64,000 nt of DNA from Dyadobacter sp. CY323. Lineage in GTDB: Bacteria > Bacteroidota > Bacteroidia > Cytophagales > Spirosomataceae. The stretch covers positions 1 through 64,000 of the forward strand of contig NZ_JAJUXH010000019.1 of NCBI RefSeq assembly GCF_021390245.1, given 5' to 3'. This document shows, piece by piece, positions 35,006-44,435 of this stretch (the first letter of the stretch is position 1; every line of letters starts with the position of its first letter). Both the position numbers and the translations under genes were made by a program. The notes below the pieces were generated by a model that was given only the letters and a program-made list of their open reading frames with translations, had not been told where the DNA came from and searched no databases.

Positions 35006-36142
35006 ATGTACGTTCGACTACTGCTTTTCACCGCCCTGGTCTGGGCAACTTTTTCTTTTGGTAACCAGGTTAGTGCGGATCCCGATGATCGCCGGTTCGT
35101 GGTTCAGATCAATAAAAATGTGGAGCTGCTGGGGTTCGTCTATTTCTTGGGCTATGAGGGTGTGCAATCTAAAACGGCCGATTATTCGGTTAAAACCAAA
35201 GCCCGGTACGCATATGGCCTGGACTTGTACGAGCAATATAAAAGGCACGAGAATAGTGAAAATCTGGCTGTCGCCGTCGGCTTTGCGCAAGATATCTGGC
35301 TGGACTATTTTATTAATTTACTAATCCAGCTGGAAGATTTTCCAAATGCAAAGCTGAATGAGAAAATGGAAAGCCGATATTATCTGAGGTTCTCCCCGAA
35401 AAGAGACGAGGCTGAGGCCCGCAAAAATGCTTCGGCGTTTTTAGAAGCAATGAACCGACTTTATCGCGAAGTTGATTTTGATACCTACCTCAGTCAAAAC
35501 CGGAACAAATACGAGAATGCGCTGATGCAGGTGAAAGGCGGGCTGCCTGACGGTTCGTTCATCCCGGCGATGGAAAAGTTCTATCAGGGACGACTGGATA
35601 CCTATAATCTGGTGCCGAGTCTTACCATTCCGCCCGGAATGGGTTTTGGGGTGAAGTATGGTTCGGATCAAAAAACAAACGCTTTTCATGTGTTCGGATC
35701 CTTTGCAATTCCTAGTTTTAATGATGCCTCAAATCTGGATATGGGTTTTAATGATAAAAAGCATTTGCTTGAACTCAGCACGCACGAATTCGGTCATTCA
35801 TTTGTGAATCAGGTAATTGACCAGTTGCCAGCTGAATGGATTGCCGAAACGCAGAGGCTTTTTGATCCGGTTAAAGATGTGATGTCAAATCAGGGATATG
35901 TAGCCTGGAAGGCATGTTTATATGAACACTTCGTGCGGGCCGGCGAGATCGTCATAGCCCAAAGCCTCGGTCATGCCGCAGATGCCCGGCGATTGCGCGA
36001 GCATTACGAACATGACCGGAAATTCATCTATCTGCCGCTCATACTTCCCGAACTCGAAGCCTATCAGTCCATTCAAAAAAGTACGTACAAACAAGCCGTT
36101 GAAAGTGCAATGAAACGATTGAGGGAGAATTCGCGCGATTAA
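35006..36142 (+). CDS. DUF4932 family exported metalloprotease-like protein
   Basis: A 378-residue protein with a signal peptide (about 1-24) and the zinc-binding motif HEFGH at 260-264 (ELSTHEFGHSFVNQ), the HEXXH signature of gluzincin/metzincin proteases. A downstream glutamate-containing helix around 305-320 (YEHFVRAGEIV) could supply the third ligand. The layout matches DUF4932. It is likely secreted or periplasmic. The substrate is unknown and proteolysis is inferred. It stands alone, followed by the convergent sigma-factor pair after 72 bp. Confidence 0.82.
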   Translation: MYVRLLLFTALVWATFSFGNQVSADPDDRRFVVQINKNVELLGFVYFLGYEGVQSKTADYSVKTKARYAYGLDLYEQYKRHENSENLAVAVGFAQDIWLDYFINLLIQLEDFPNAKLNEKMESRYYLRFSPKRDEAEARKNASAFLEAMNRLYREVDFDTYLSQNRNKYENALMQVKGGLPDGSFIPAMEKFYQGRLDTYNLVPSLTIPPGMGFGVKYGSDQKTNAFHVFGSFAIPSFNDASNLDMGFNDKKHLLELSTHEFGHSFVNQVIDQLPAEWIAETQRLFDPVKDVMSNQGYVAWKACLYEHFVRAGEIVIAQSLGHAADARRLREHYEHDRKFIYLPLILPELEAYQSIQKSTYKQAVESAMKRLRENSRD

Positions 36143-36214
36143 TCTCCCAAAAGGGAAAATTTTTGAAATCCATCGTATTCGTTTGGAAGTAGCCGGCCGG
36201 GGAAATCATACCGG

Positions 36215-36835
36215 TCAGGCTCCGAGATCGTCAAGTTCTTTCAAATACATCTTCAAGTTTGTAAGATTTACATCAGGCAGTTGTTTGAAAAAGTTTTTCG
36301 CAAGCAGGTACATCGTAATGATAGTTAATGCATTTGCGGCGATGATCAGAACCGATTTCATTAAACCATACGCTTCGAAATGACGAACCAGCAACGAAAT
36401 CCCCAGCAGGAAACCAGCAACCATACTCACTTTCCAAATGCGCAACATCGCCACCTGACACCGTTCCTGAATGAAGATCACTTTATGCAGGCTTTCCCGT
36501 AAGTTACTTTTGGTCAATGTAATGCGGCTTATTTCCAGGTTTTCGGAAATGATGATTTTTAATGCAATTCCAATCACTATCGCATATAACACGGCCGGTA
36601 CGAATTCATACCAGCGTACATAGTCGAACGGATTGCCGGATACGATCGCGACGAAAAGCAGCAACAATCCCGAGAAGAAAAATGCGAGGTTTTTGAACTT
36701 ACGTTGTGATCTGGAAATGGTGCTTTGTGATTGATTACGGATCATCGTCAATACTACTTGTTCGCTCAATGCGGTTGAAGCTTGGATTTTTTCCTCGAGT
36801 GCATTCCAACTTGTTTTTAAATTGTCAAGGTTCAT
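36215..36835 (-). CDS. Membrane partner of an ECF sigma factor (putative anti-sigma)
   Basis: A 206-residue protein with an N-terminal ~50-residue cytoplasmic segment (NLDNLKTSWNALEEKIQAS) and four hydrophobic helices (about 52-68, 75-97, 135-152, 157-180). It follows the ECF sigma gene by 10 bp on the same strand. Small proteins with this layout commonly accompany Bacteroidota ECF factors and are taken to hold the sigma factor inactive; no zinc-binding HXXXCXXC anti-sigma motif is visible, so the role is inferred from context. Confidence 0.75.
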   Translation of the reverse strand: MNLDNLKTSWNALEEKIQASTALSEQVVLTMIRNQSQSTISRSQRKFKNLAFFFSGLLLLFVAIVSGNPFDYVRWYEFVPAVLYAIVIGIALKIIISENLEISRITLTKSNLRESLHKVIFIQERCQVAMLRIWKVSMVAGFLLGISLLVRHFEAYGLMKSVLIIAANALTIITMYLLAKNFFKQLPDVNLTNLKMYLKELDDLGA

Positions 36836-36845
36836 GTTTTCTAGT

Positions 36846-37337
36846 TTAAAGAGTTAGAGATTTTACCAGGTTTTCAAGTTTTGATTTAATGCGGCTGAGT
36901 TTTACACCTACGTTGGATTTGCTTATTCCCAGTATCGAGGCCATTTCTTCATAACTTTTGTCATCGAGATAGAGCAGCACGATGGCTTTTTCGACGATGC
37001 CAAGCTGTTCGATGGCCTGATAAAGCAATGCAGTTTCCGGGGAACCGTCGTCTTCTTCGAATAAATCGGGGATATGGAATTCCATTTTTGAAAATGCGAT
37101 AGGGGATTGCCTGCGTGTTTCTTTTCGAAAATTGGAAATAGCGGTATTCATCCCAATGCGGTAAATCCAGGTACTTACATTGGATTCCTGCCGGAACGTG
37201 GGGAATGCTCTCCAAAGCTGAAATACGATCTCCTGAAACAGATCGCGGCGATCTTCTGCGTCGTGACAATACATTTTGCAGATCTTGAAAACAATCCCGC
37301 GGTGTTGATTGAGAAGGACTACGAATTGTTTTTCCAT
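36846..37337 (-). CDS. ECF-type RNA polymerase sigma factor
   Basis: A 163-residue sigma factor with region 2 (about 10-75: DLFQEIVFQLWRAFPTFR, WIYRIGMNTAISNFRKE) and region 4 (about 105-160: YLDDKSYEEMASILGISKSN, VGVKLSRIKSKL). There is no C-terminal extension. It lies 10 bp upstream of the membrane partner gene. The activating signal is unknown. Confidence 0.95.
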   Translation of the reverse strand: MEKQFVVLLNQHRGIVFKICKMYCHDAEDRRDLFQEIVFQLWRAFPTFRQESNVSTWIYRIGMNTAISNFRKETRRQSPIAFSKMEFHIPDLFEEDDGSPETALLYQAIEQLGIVEKAIVLLYLDDKSYEEMASILGISKSNVGVKLSRIKSKLENLVKSLTL

Positions 37338-37490
37338 GTGGGACTAAAGTACAGTTTAATACATTAGTCGCAGGAGGAGGGGAAAAATTACATGTTTCTT
37401 TAAAACCCGCAGTGATTCTGGGTGACGTTGCCAGTTTTGGTGAGGGTGTACTTACTGTTTATATCTTTATCTGAAACAGTTTTGGGTGCA

Positions 37491-39926
37491 TTAACACGGA
37501 AAATAGATGCTGAAAACAGCTCCTTCTCCGGGTTGGCTGTTCGCTGCGATCGCTCCGCCATGATTGGCGACCACACGCTCGCAAATCGCCAGTCCGATGC
37601 CCGTACCTTCGTATTCTTCTTTGGTATGGAGCCTTTGAAATACTTCAAAAATACGGTGGGCATATTGCTCACTAAACCCGACACCATTGTCACCCACTTC
37701 CACGCAGTAGTAATTTGATGACCCGCGCGTAGGGATGACCGTCGCCGGTAAATCCACCGATGGGGTGATTTTAGAGGTTATGTGGATTTCGCATTTCTGG
37801 TCTGGCCTTCTGAATTTGAGCGAATTACTGATCAGGTTCTGGAATAATTGCCCAAGTTGTGATTCGTCACCACGGATGATCGGCAACGAATCCACAGTAA
37901 TGGTCGCACCAGCTTCCTGGATTGCAATTTCGAGGTCTGATATAACGGTGTTTACAACCCATGAAAGCGAAACCGGGACGGCTTCTTCCTGATGCAGGGA
38001 AATGCGTGAAAACGAAAGCAAGTCTTTGATGAGGTTTGACATTCTTTTGCCAGCGGCCTGTATCCGCAGCAGGTGACTGGCACCGTCGCCGAGTGCATCG
38101 GCATGGCGCCGGATCACCAGATCTGAAAATGCCTGGATCTTTCTCAGTGGCTCCTGCAAGTCATGGGAAGCGATATAAGCAAATTTCTGAAGGTTTTCAT
38201 TTGATTTGACCAACAGACTGTTTGACTCCGATAACTCTTCATTAATCGCATAATATTCCTCATTTATCGCGGCCAGTTCCTCATTTGCGGCCGCCAGTTC
38301 CTCCGTCCGTTCCTGTACTTTTTCTTCAAGTGCAAGCTGGGTTTTCCGGATCTGGGTTACATCATGGGCGCTACCGATCACCTTATATGCTTCGCCCTGA
38401 TCATTGAACATTGCCTTTCCCTGCGCTTTGATGATCCGCTGCTTCCCGGTCCTGGGTACCTCGATCGTATATTCGGCATTATATAACCCGTCTGTCCCAG
38501 GTTTAATTGCGTGTGTGATCGACTCTCTGATCTGTGCATGATCTTCGGCGCGAATGCATTCAAAGGTCCTTTTCTCCGTAATCATCTCGTGAGGTTCAAA
38601 GCCAAACCACGTTCTTAATCTGTTGGAGAAATTCAACGCGCCGGTTTTGAGGTCTATCTCCCAGGTACCCAGGTCCGCCAGGTCGACTGCACCGCGCAAA
38701 ACAGCCTCCGCCTCTTCGATCGACTTGCGTGTCTTCACCTGCTGGGTCACATCTGTGGCGATTACCAGAATGCCGCTTGTGGTACCGTCCAACTCTTTTT
38801 GTGACTGATAGGTGAGATCCACATAAATGGTCTCTATCTGACCGTTACGCATGATATCAACGGGTTGCTCATGCGAAATGAACGGAATGCCCGTGTCGGT
38901 AACATTTCTTAGAAGGGTGTCGAATCCCTGGCCGGCGAGCTCCGGCATTGCTTCCAAAAGCGTTTTTCCCACCAATTCTTCCGGACTGCGACCCACCAGC
39001 TGTCCATAAAATGGATTAGCCATGGTAAAAGCGAGATCTTCTTTGCGGATCATCGCAATGGCTATGGGTGACTGCTCGAAAAGGGAGAGGAGGGCCATGC
39101 GGCTCTCTTCAATCTTTTTTTGCTCCTGTATCTTTTCGGTTACGTCAATTGCGATATCAAGAATGGCGTATACCTCTCCCTGCGCATCGCGTAAAGGGGT
39201 GTATGTAATGTTGTAAAAATTGTGGGTCATCACACCGTGCTGCACGATATCCACCTGGATCCCAAAGCTTTGGTACATGATACCGGTAGTATAAACATCA
39301 TCCAGTATCTGAAGAAAAGTCTGATTTTCCAGTTCGGGCATGACTTCACGGAGTGGTTTTCCGACGATATCCGGGCCTTTTCCCACAATATCTATAAACG
39401 CCTGATTAGGCATTTCCACGATCAGGTCGCGCCCCACAAACAAGCCGATGGCTGCCGGCGCGCTTTCAACCACTGCTGCAAGTTGTGCCTGACTTTTCTC
39501 CGATTTCTTCCTGGCAACCACTTCGCTGGTGACATCCTGTGCCAGTCCCGCACAAAGGTGCGGTGCGCCATGATCGTCGAAATAGATCTGGCCCCGAAAC
39601 CGTACCCATCTCAGTATTCCATCGTCCGCGCCTGTTGTGCGAAAGGTATGGTCGTAGTAACCGTTACCGGTCGCATTCAATGCCTGGCCCAATGCATCTT
39701 CTACTCCGGCAATGTCGTCTGAATGGATATAGCTGATCGCCTTTTCGTAAGGCAGGCTATTACCTTCCGCCAGACCAAAGAGCTGTCGGCACTGATCGTC
39801 CCAACTGATGGTATTTGTTTTAATATCAAGCTGCCAGACCCCCAGGCCGGCCGCTTTCAAAGCAAGATTTATATCAACCCGCCCATTGAGGGGTTGATCT
39901 GGATAGGAATAGTCACTTTCAGTCAT
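37491..39926 (-). CDS. Multi-PAS sensor histidine kinase
   Basis: An 811-residue soluble kinase: four PAS/PAC modules (about 20-140, 150-270, 280-395, 400-525; for example FRTTGADDGILRWVRFRGQ and VRNVTDTGIPFISHEQ), a coiled coil rich in EELAAANEELAAINEE (about 530-580), the HisKA dimerisation domain with His588 in IASHDLQEPLRK, and an HATPase_c domain (VGDNGVGFSEQYAHRIFEVF, GTGIGLAICERVV). No membrane segments are visible. The bacteriophytochrome-type kinase core typically signals to a single-domain receiver; one is encoded 184 bp further along at 40111-40497. Confidence 0.93.
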   Translation of the reverse strand: MTESDYSYPDQPLNGRVDINLALKAAGLGVWQLDIKTNTISWDDQCRQLFGLAEGNSLPYEKAISYIHSDDIAGVEDALGQALNATGNGYYDHTFRTTGADDGILRWVRFRGQIYFDDHGAPHLCAGLAQDVTSEVVARKKSEKSQAQLAAVVESAPAAIGLFVGRDLIVEMPNQAFIDIVGKGPDIVGKPLREVMPELENQTFLQILDDVYTTGIMYQSFGIQVDIVQHGVMTHNFYNITYTPLRDAQGEVYAILDIAIDVTEKIQEQKKIEESRMALLSLFEQSPIAIAMIRKEDLAFTMANPFYGQLVGRSPEELVGKTLLEAMPELAGQGFDTLLRNVTDTGIPFISHEQPVDIMRNGQIETIYVDLTYQSQKELDGTTSGILVIATDVTQQVKTRKSIEEAEAVLRGAVDLADLGTWEIDLKTGALNFSNRLRTWFGFEPHEMITEKRTFECIRAEDHAQIRESITHAIKPGTDGLYNAEYTIEVPRTGKQRIIKAQGKAMFNDQGEAYKVIGSAHDVTQIRKTQLALEEKVQERTEELAAANEELAAINEEYYAINEELSESNSLLVKSNENLQKFAYIASHDLQEPLRKIQAFSDLVIRRHADALGDGASHLLRIQAAGKRMSNLIKDLLSFSRISLHQEEAVPVSLSWVVNTVISDLEIAIQEAGATITVDSLPIIRGDESQLGQLFQNLISNSLKFRRPDQKCEIHITSKITPSVDLPATVIPTRGSSNYYCVEVGDNGVGFSEQYAHRIFEVFQRLHTKEEYEGTGIGLAICERVVANHGGAIAANSQPGEGAVFSIYFPC

Positions 39927-40110
39927 TAATTAAAGGTCTTTTGCGTGTGATAGCGGTCCGTAATGAGTACAACTTTCCGCATTGGGATAATTATACTGCG
40001 GTTACTACGCTTGATGTGACCAAAGCAAAAGTTGTTCCCGGACTCCGGGAAAACTTACTAATGACCAAGCAGATGCATCCGCTTCGGGAAAGAAATGAAG
40101 ATAAATGATG

Positions 40111-40497
40111 TTAAACCACCAGTTGTTGAGCCATGGAAACGAACCCTTCAAAAGTATCAGGTTTGGTAAAATAGCTGTTGACACCCGCTTTAAACGCCCG
40201 TTCGGCGAGCGAGGGATCCGAGGAGGTAGACATCATGGTGGCATGGATGTCGGAAAAAATGGGGTTGGTCCTGATCGCCACAATGGCTTCCAGTCCATTC
40301 ATGAGCGGCATATTCATGTCCAGCAGGATCAACGCCTGAGAAGGGTCCGTGAGTTGCTGGATCGTATTTAAAAGTTCCAGCCCGTTCGTCACCTCCACCA
40401 CATTAACCTTCTTATTTGTTTCTCTGATCGCTTCCATAATCAGAAAGCGATCGTCCGGATCATCGTCTGCGAGGTATATCGTTTTGTAACTACTCAT
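40111..40497 (-). CDS. Single-domain response regulator (Rcp1-like)
   Basis: A 128-residue receiver with no output domain. Acidic pocket DDDPDDRF, phosphoacceptor Asp60 in LILLDMNMPLMNG, and the conserved Lys in FTKPDTFE. The start is ATG at 40497; a TTG one codon earlier is less likely. Receivers of this sort are phosphorylated by multi-PAS kinases such as the adjacent 37491-39926 gene on the same strand. The output route is unknown. Confidence 0.93.
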   Translation of the reverse strand: MSSYKTIYLADDDPDDRFLIMEAIRETNKKVNVVEVTNGLELLNTIQQLTDPSQALILLDMNMPLMNGLEAIVAIRTNPIFSDIHATMMSTSSDPSLAERAFKAGVNSYFTKPDTFEGFVSMAQQLVV

Positions 40498-40632
40498 CAA
40501 GGGGGGTGAATTCCAAAGCAGATATCTGCTTTACATAACTGTTTTACTGGCTGCAAAGATAATAATCGGTTTGATGTTTCGCTGGCAAAGTTTTTTAGTG
40601 AGAATGGCATTTTCATGATAACTCCTTAATCC

Positions 40633-41919
40633 ATGATGCGACGTGTCAAATTCATTATCTCGCTGCTTAAAGAGAGTTTTTCCGAGTTTTCAGACGATAA
40701 CGTGCTCAAACTTTCTGCGGCACTCTCGTACTATACCATTTTTTCTATCGCCCCCATGCTGCTGCTGATCATTTCGATCGTCAGCATTTTTTATGGTAAA
40801 GAGGCGTTTCAGGGGGAATTGTTTGCACAGATCAGCGGACTTGTCGGGAAACAGGCTGCTGCGCAGGTTCAGGAGCTGATTAAAAACGCGGCGATCACCA
40901 ACAAGTCAAACATGGCCGCGGCGATCGGAGGCGTAACGCTTCTCATCGGTGCAACCGGGGTGTTCGCGGAAATTCAGGATTCGATCAATTACATCTGGTC
41001 CATTAAGTCCAAACCTCAGCATAGCTGGCTGCAATATCTCAAAAACCGTCTTTTATCTTTCTCGATCATCATCACATTAGGCTTTCTTCTTATTGTGTCA
41101 CTGGGGGTAAATGCATTGGTTGACGTACTGAGCAACAGATTGGAAAGATACTTTTCCGAGGTTTCGGTGGTTATTTTTTCTGTATTAAATGTCGGGCTGG
41201 TGCTGGTAATCATCGCGGCGCTTTTTACTGTGATCTTCAAAGTGTTACCCGACGGTCATGTGCGCTGGAAAGAATGCCTGGTCGGGGCTTCATTTACGTC
41301 CATTATGTTTGCGATCGGAAAGTTTGCGATCAGTTTTTACCTGGGGCAGTCGGATCTTGGCGCGGCTTACGGGACTTCCGCATCGATCGTGATCCTGCTT
41401 ACCTGGATCTATTATTCCTCCATCATACTCTATTTCGGGGCGGAATTTACCAAGGTTTACGCGCGGTCGGACGGTATAGCCATTTCCCCGAATGAGCATG
41501 CAGTATTGATATCAAGGAGAGAATTGGAAACGACACCAGCCGCCGCAGCAGCAGCTGTCGCGGGCGCAGATGCTGCGACCGAAAAGGTAACAAGCGAGGT
41601 TAAAAACGGAATATTTTCCCATGTAACACAATTTATCGATGATAAACTGGATCAGATCCGGGCGGAATTCAATGCATTTGTCGCAAAATTCGCATCCCCG
41701 GCCACGTATTATGGGATTGTTGCCCTGATCGCATTTTGTATCGCGATCACGATCGTGCTCATTTTGGGGCAATTGCTCAACCGTGCGCTCGACAGTTATT
41801 ATCTGGGCTACGTGATCCTGATCGGAACAACGCTGATCATCCTCGCATTAACTCTTTTTTACCGCGAGAATCTGCAGCGGACGCTGAAAAATATTTTGAT
41901 GCGGTTCAACAAGGAATAA
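40633..41919 (+). CDS. YihY/BrkB-family membrane protein
   Basis: A 428-residue inner-membrane protein. The YihY/BrkB core spans about 1-290 with six helices and the family stretches LSYYTIFSIAPMLLLIISI, GATGVFAEIQDSINYIW and YGTSASIVILLTWIYYSS. After a soluble alanine-rich segment (about 300-345) come two additional C-terminal helices (about 360-380 and 390-412), an extension beyond the common ~300-residue form. YihY proteins are not RNase BN, as once annotated; their function is unknown. Confidence 0.9.
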   Translation: MMRRVKFIISLLKESFSEFSDDNVLKLSAALSYYTIFSIAPMLLLIISIVSIFYGKEAFQGELFAQISGLVGKQAAAQVQELIKNAAITNKSNMAAAIGGVTLLIGATGVFAEIQDSINYIWSIKSKPQHSWLQYLKNRLLSFSIIITLGFLLIVSLGVNALVDVLSNRLERYFSEVSVVIFSVLNVGLVLVIIAALFTVIFKVLPDGHVRWKECLVGASFTSIMFAIGKFAISFYLGQSDLGAAYGTSASIVILLTWIYYSSIILYFGAEFTKVYARSDGIAISPNEHAVLISRRELETTPAAAAAAVAGADAATEKVTSEVKNGIFSHVTQFIDDKLDQIRAEFNAFVAKFASPATYYGIVALIAFCIAITIVLILGQLLNRALDSYYLGYVILIGTTLIILALTLFYRENLQRTLKNILMRFNKE

Positions 41920-41989
41920 CGGGCGATGATACCAGACATAAACTTCGTAATTTTCAAGCCGATTGGCATTATAAACCCAAAACAGCAAA

Positions 41990-43138
41990 ATGAAAATCAG
42001 AAGTTACGAACTGTTCCAGGTACCTCCGAGGTGGTTATTTTTAAAAATTGAAACAGACGAAGGCATCATCGGCTGGGGCGAACCGGTCATTGAAGGTAAG
42101 GCTGCGACTGTAAAAGCGGCGGTCATCGAACTCATGGAAACTTTGATCGGCAAAGATCCGATGGACATTGAAGGCCACTGGAATACGATGTACCGGGGCG
42201 GTTTTTACCGCGGCGGGCCGATCCTGATGAGCGCGATCGCCGGGATCGATCAAGCCTTGTGGGACATAAAAGGAAAATTTTATAATGCGCCTGTTTATCA
42301 GCTTCTTGGTGGTAAATGCAGGGATAAAATAAAAGTATATTCCTGGATCGGCGGTGATCGTCCGGCCGATGTCGCGAATGCAGCGAAACTATCTATGGAC
42401 AGTGGTTTTAAAGCCATTAAAATGAATGCGACCGATGAAATGCAGTACATCGATTCGTATGAGAAGATTGATCTGGTACTGTTACGAGTAGCTTCGATCC
42501 GTGAGGCAGTGGGTTATGGACTGGATATTGGCGTGGATTTTCATGGGCGGTTGCATAAGCCTATGGCGAAAGTACTTGCGAAAGAATTGGAACCGTTCCG
42601 CCCGATGTTTATTGAAGAGCCGGTTTTGCCTGAAAATAATGAGGCGCTGCGTGAAATCGCGAACCATACCTGCATTCCTATTGCGACCGGCGAACGAATG
42701 TTCAGCCGCTGGCAGTTTAAAAACCTGTTAACGGATGGATATGCAGATATTATCCAGCCGGATTTATCACATGCAGGAGGCATTACCGAATGCAAAAAGA
42801 TCCTTTCCATGGCCGAAGCGTTCGACGTGGCGGCAGCCCCGCATTGCCCGCTCGGACCGATTGCGTTGGCAGCATGTTTGCAAGTTGACGCGACTTGCCA
42901 CAATGCATTTATTCAGGAGCAAAGTTTGGGAATCCATTATAATCAGGGAAATGATCTGATGGATTACCTGGAAGATAAATCGGTTTTCAGCTACGAGAAT
43001 GGATTTGTGAAGATTCCATCCGGGCCGGGATTGGGCATTCAGGTAGATGAGGCGCAGGTGCGCAAAATGTCGGAAGTAGGCCACAATTGGAAAAATCCGC
43101 TTTGGCAGCACGAGGACGGCAGCGCCGCCGAATGGTAA
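41990..43138 (+). CDS. dgoD: D-galactonate dehydratase (enolase superfamily)
   Basis: A 382-residue enzyme that dehydrates D-galactonate to 2-keto-3-deoxy-galactonate. It shares length and active-site layout with DgoD: Asp183-x-His185 in VDFHGR, a glutamate in FIEEPV (about 209), another in IATGERMFSRW (about 235), and a histidine in AAPHCPLGP (about 285). These are the three metal ligands and two catalytic bases of the family. No other galactonate-pathway gene is adjacent. It ends at a long inverted repeat. Related acid-sugar dehydratases are the alternative. Confidence 0.9.
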   Translation: MKIRSYELFQVPPRWLFLKIETDEGIIGWGEPVIEGKAATVKAAVIELMETLIGKDPMDIEGHWNTMYRGGFYRGGPILMSAIAGIDQALWDIKGKFYNAPVYQLLGGKCRDKIKVYSWIGGDRPADVANAAKLSMDSGFKAIKMNATDEMQYIDSYEKIDLVLLRVASIREAVGYGLDIGVDFHGRLHKPMAKVLAKELEPFRPMFIEEPVLPENNEALREIANHTCIPIATGERMFSRWQFKNLLTDGYADIIQPDLSHAGGITECKKILSMAEAFDVAAAPHCPLGPIALAACLQVDATCHNAFIQEQSLGIHYNQGNDLMDYLEDKSVFSYENGFVKIPSGPGLGIQVDEAQVRKMSEVGHNWKNPLWQHEDGSAAEW

Positions 43139-43206
43139 TTCGTGTTTCATTCGTGCATCCGTGGCATTAACTGTTTTTGCCACGGATGCACGAATGATGC
43201 ACGAAT
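43138..43206. repeat. 28-bp-arm inverted repeat between converging genes
   Basis: Left arm 43138-43165 and right arm 43179-43206 pair at 26 of 28 positions around a 13-nt loop. The stem starts at the last base of the dgoD stop codon and ends at the base before the ASCH-gene stop, so it fills the whole intergenic gap. The arms carry ATTCGTGCATCCGTGGC, which reads like a dispersed REP-type element rather than a typical terminator, as there is no T-run. It would still work as a transcription barrier for both genes. Confidence 0.85.
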
Positions 43207-43782
43207 TTATTTTGATTGAGTTAATCTTTCCAGAACAGATTCACCCAGTGGCGAAAGCGTATAGCCCGGTTCGTGGCTAACGGTCAGGCCGAGGTTTTTG
43301 AGTTTGCGGATATTCAGTTTCAGCCATTCTTTTTCCTTTCGGGCCTTTACTGCCAGATCGGCCGCACGCAACATCGGATTTTCCTGGATCGCTTTCAAGG
43401 TTTTAATCGTCCAGCTACCCAGCTTGCTACCTTTGTCGAGATGGTCCAGCTTTTCTTTTAATGCCTCAAATTCTTCGTCCGTTATCTCCATTTTTTGTCG
43501 TAAATCAATTCTCGGATCTTCGCTGAAATACTTCACGCCGATCTTATATATGGTACCTTCCGCCACCTTATCAAGTACCGCCAAAAGCGATTTCAAATCC
43601 CTAAAACCAGCCTGAACAGCATCCTGCTCAGTTATTGTTTCCCGGCCACATTCAGCAAACGAAGTAATTTCCACCAGTCCGATACCTGTCTGAATGCGGC
43701 TGCCACTTTTGGCACCCGGCTTTTTCCATTTGCGAAATGCGAGAGAGATCTTACCGGATTTTATATCATTTAAATGCTTCAT
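43207..43782 (-). CDS. ASCH-like domain fused to a winged-helix-like C-terminus
   Basis: A 191-residue protein from the ATG at 43782 (an ATG at 43794 would add four residues). The N-terminal ~105 residues resemble an ASCH/PUA-like RNA-binding fold: KHLNDIKSGKISLAFRKWKK, then GLVEITSFAECGRETITEQD. The C-terminal ~75 residues are helical and end LTVSHEPGYTLSPLGESVLE, a pattern seen in winged helices. Domain calls are by eye. Together they suggest a nucleic-acid-binding regulator. It is convergent with dgoD and divergent from the toxin-antitoxin pair at 43962. Confidence 0.65.
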   Translation of the reverse strand: MKHLNDIKSGKISLAFRKWKKPGAKSGSRIQTGIGLVEITSFAECGRETITEQDAVQAGFRDLKSLLAVLDKVAEGTIYKIGVKYFSEDPRIDLRQKMEITDEEFEALKEKLDHLDKGSKLGSWTIKTLKAIQENPMLRAADLAVKARKEKEWLKLNIRKLKNLGLTVSHEPGYTLSPLGESVLERLTQSK

Positions 43783-43888
43783 TGTGAAGAGCATAGGTGT
43801 CGGGATTAGATAATGGGATTTTGGATTGAGAAATGGTTTTTACAATGATACAATAAGAAGTTTAAACAAACTCAAAAAAGGTGACTGG

Positions 43889-43918
43889 TTGAATTTCGCG
43901 ATGCTTTTACCTAAATTG
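43889..43918 (+). promoter_or_regulatory. Bacteroidota-type promoter of the RelE-like pair
   Basis: TTG at 43889-43891, a 20-bp spacer, and TAAATTG at 43912-43918, one T short of the TTG-N19-21-TAnnTTTG consensus. Predicted start of transcription is near 43925, 37 bp upstream of the ATG at 43962. The 14-mer TTTTACCTAAATTG here (43905-43918) recurs at 51178-51191. Confidence 0.5.
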
Positions 43919-43961
43919 TGTCTCAATACCTCACGTTCCATTGGATGAAATTTGCAACCTT

Positions 43962-44435
43962 ATGAAAATCAAACCAATGAGCATGTTAACAGCACAAGAG
44001 GAACTGGCCACGACCGATCTGGACGGGACCAGAAAGTACCTGGATGAAATAAGTTACAACATCCGCAGCATTTTTCACGGCGATCCTTCGGAAACAACAC
44101 CTCCGGAATATAAACCGGTCGATATCGCAGAGCATTTGATGGACGCTGTGGATGTGCTCACGTATGCAGTTGAAAAGCTTACTGCATTTCAGGTTAACGA
44201 CGAAGAGCTTCCCAAAGTCAACAGCATTATTTCGTCTCTTCGTAACGTCATTGAAAGCGTAAAGACCAGGGGGTCCGAACTTAAAAGCAGTATTTCCAGA
44301 GAGTATTACGATTTGTTTTTGTACAAGCTCGATGACCTGACCGAAGTCGTTGATGATGCCGAAAGTATTTTTTTTGATCTTCGAAAAGACAAAGACTTTA
44401 TGGCATCCGTAAACAAATTATTGGGGTTGCAATGA
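43962..44435 (+). CDS. All-helical putative antitoxin of a RelE-like pair
   Basis: A 157-residue acidic protein from ATG 43962 (a TTG seven codons earlier is less likely). It has no signal, no membrane segment and no recognisable HTH, ribbon-helix-helix or other DNA-binding fold. It reads as a bundle of amphipathic helices, for example VDIAEHLMDAVDVLTYAVEK and YYDLFLYKLDDLTEVVDDAE. The last four bases overlap the start of the toxin-like gene (ATGA), and it comes first in the pair, as antitoxins often do. The role is inferred from this arrangement; the family is unknown to me. Confidence 0.6.
   Translation: MKIKPMSMLTAQEELATTDLDGTRKYLDEISYNIRSIFHGDPSETTPPEYKPVDIAEHLMDAVDVLTYAVEKLTAFQVNDEELPKVNSIISSLRNVIESVKTRGSELKSSISREYYDLFLYKLDDLTEVVDDAESIFFDLRKDKDFMASVNKLLGLQ

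Noticed and set aside
40633..41919. Ribonuclease BN annotation for the YihY/BrkB protein
   Set aside because: The rbn name was given to YihY in error; the protein has no RNase motifs and is a membrane protein.
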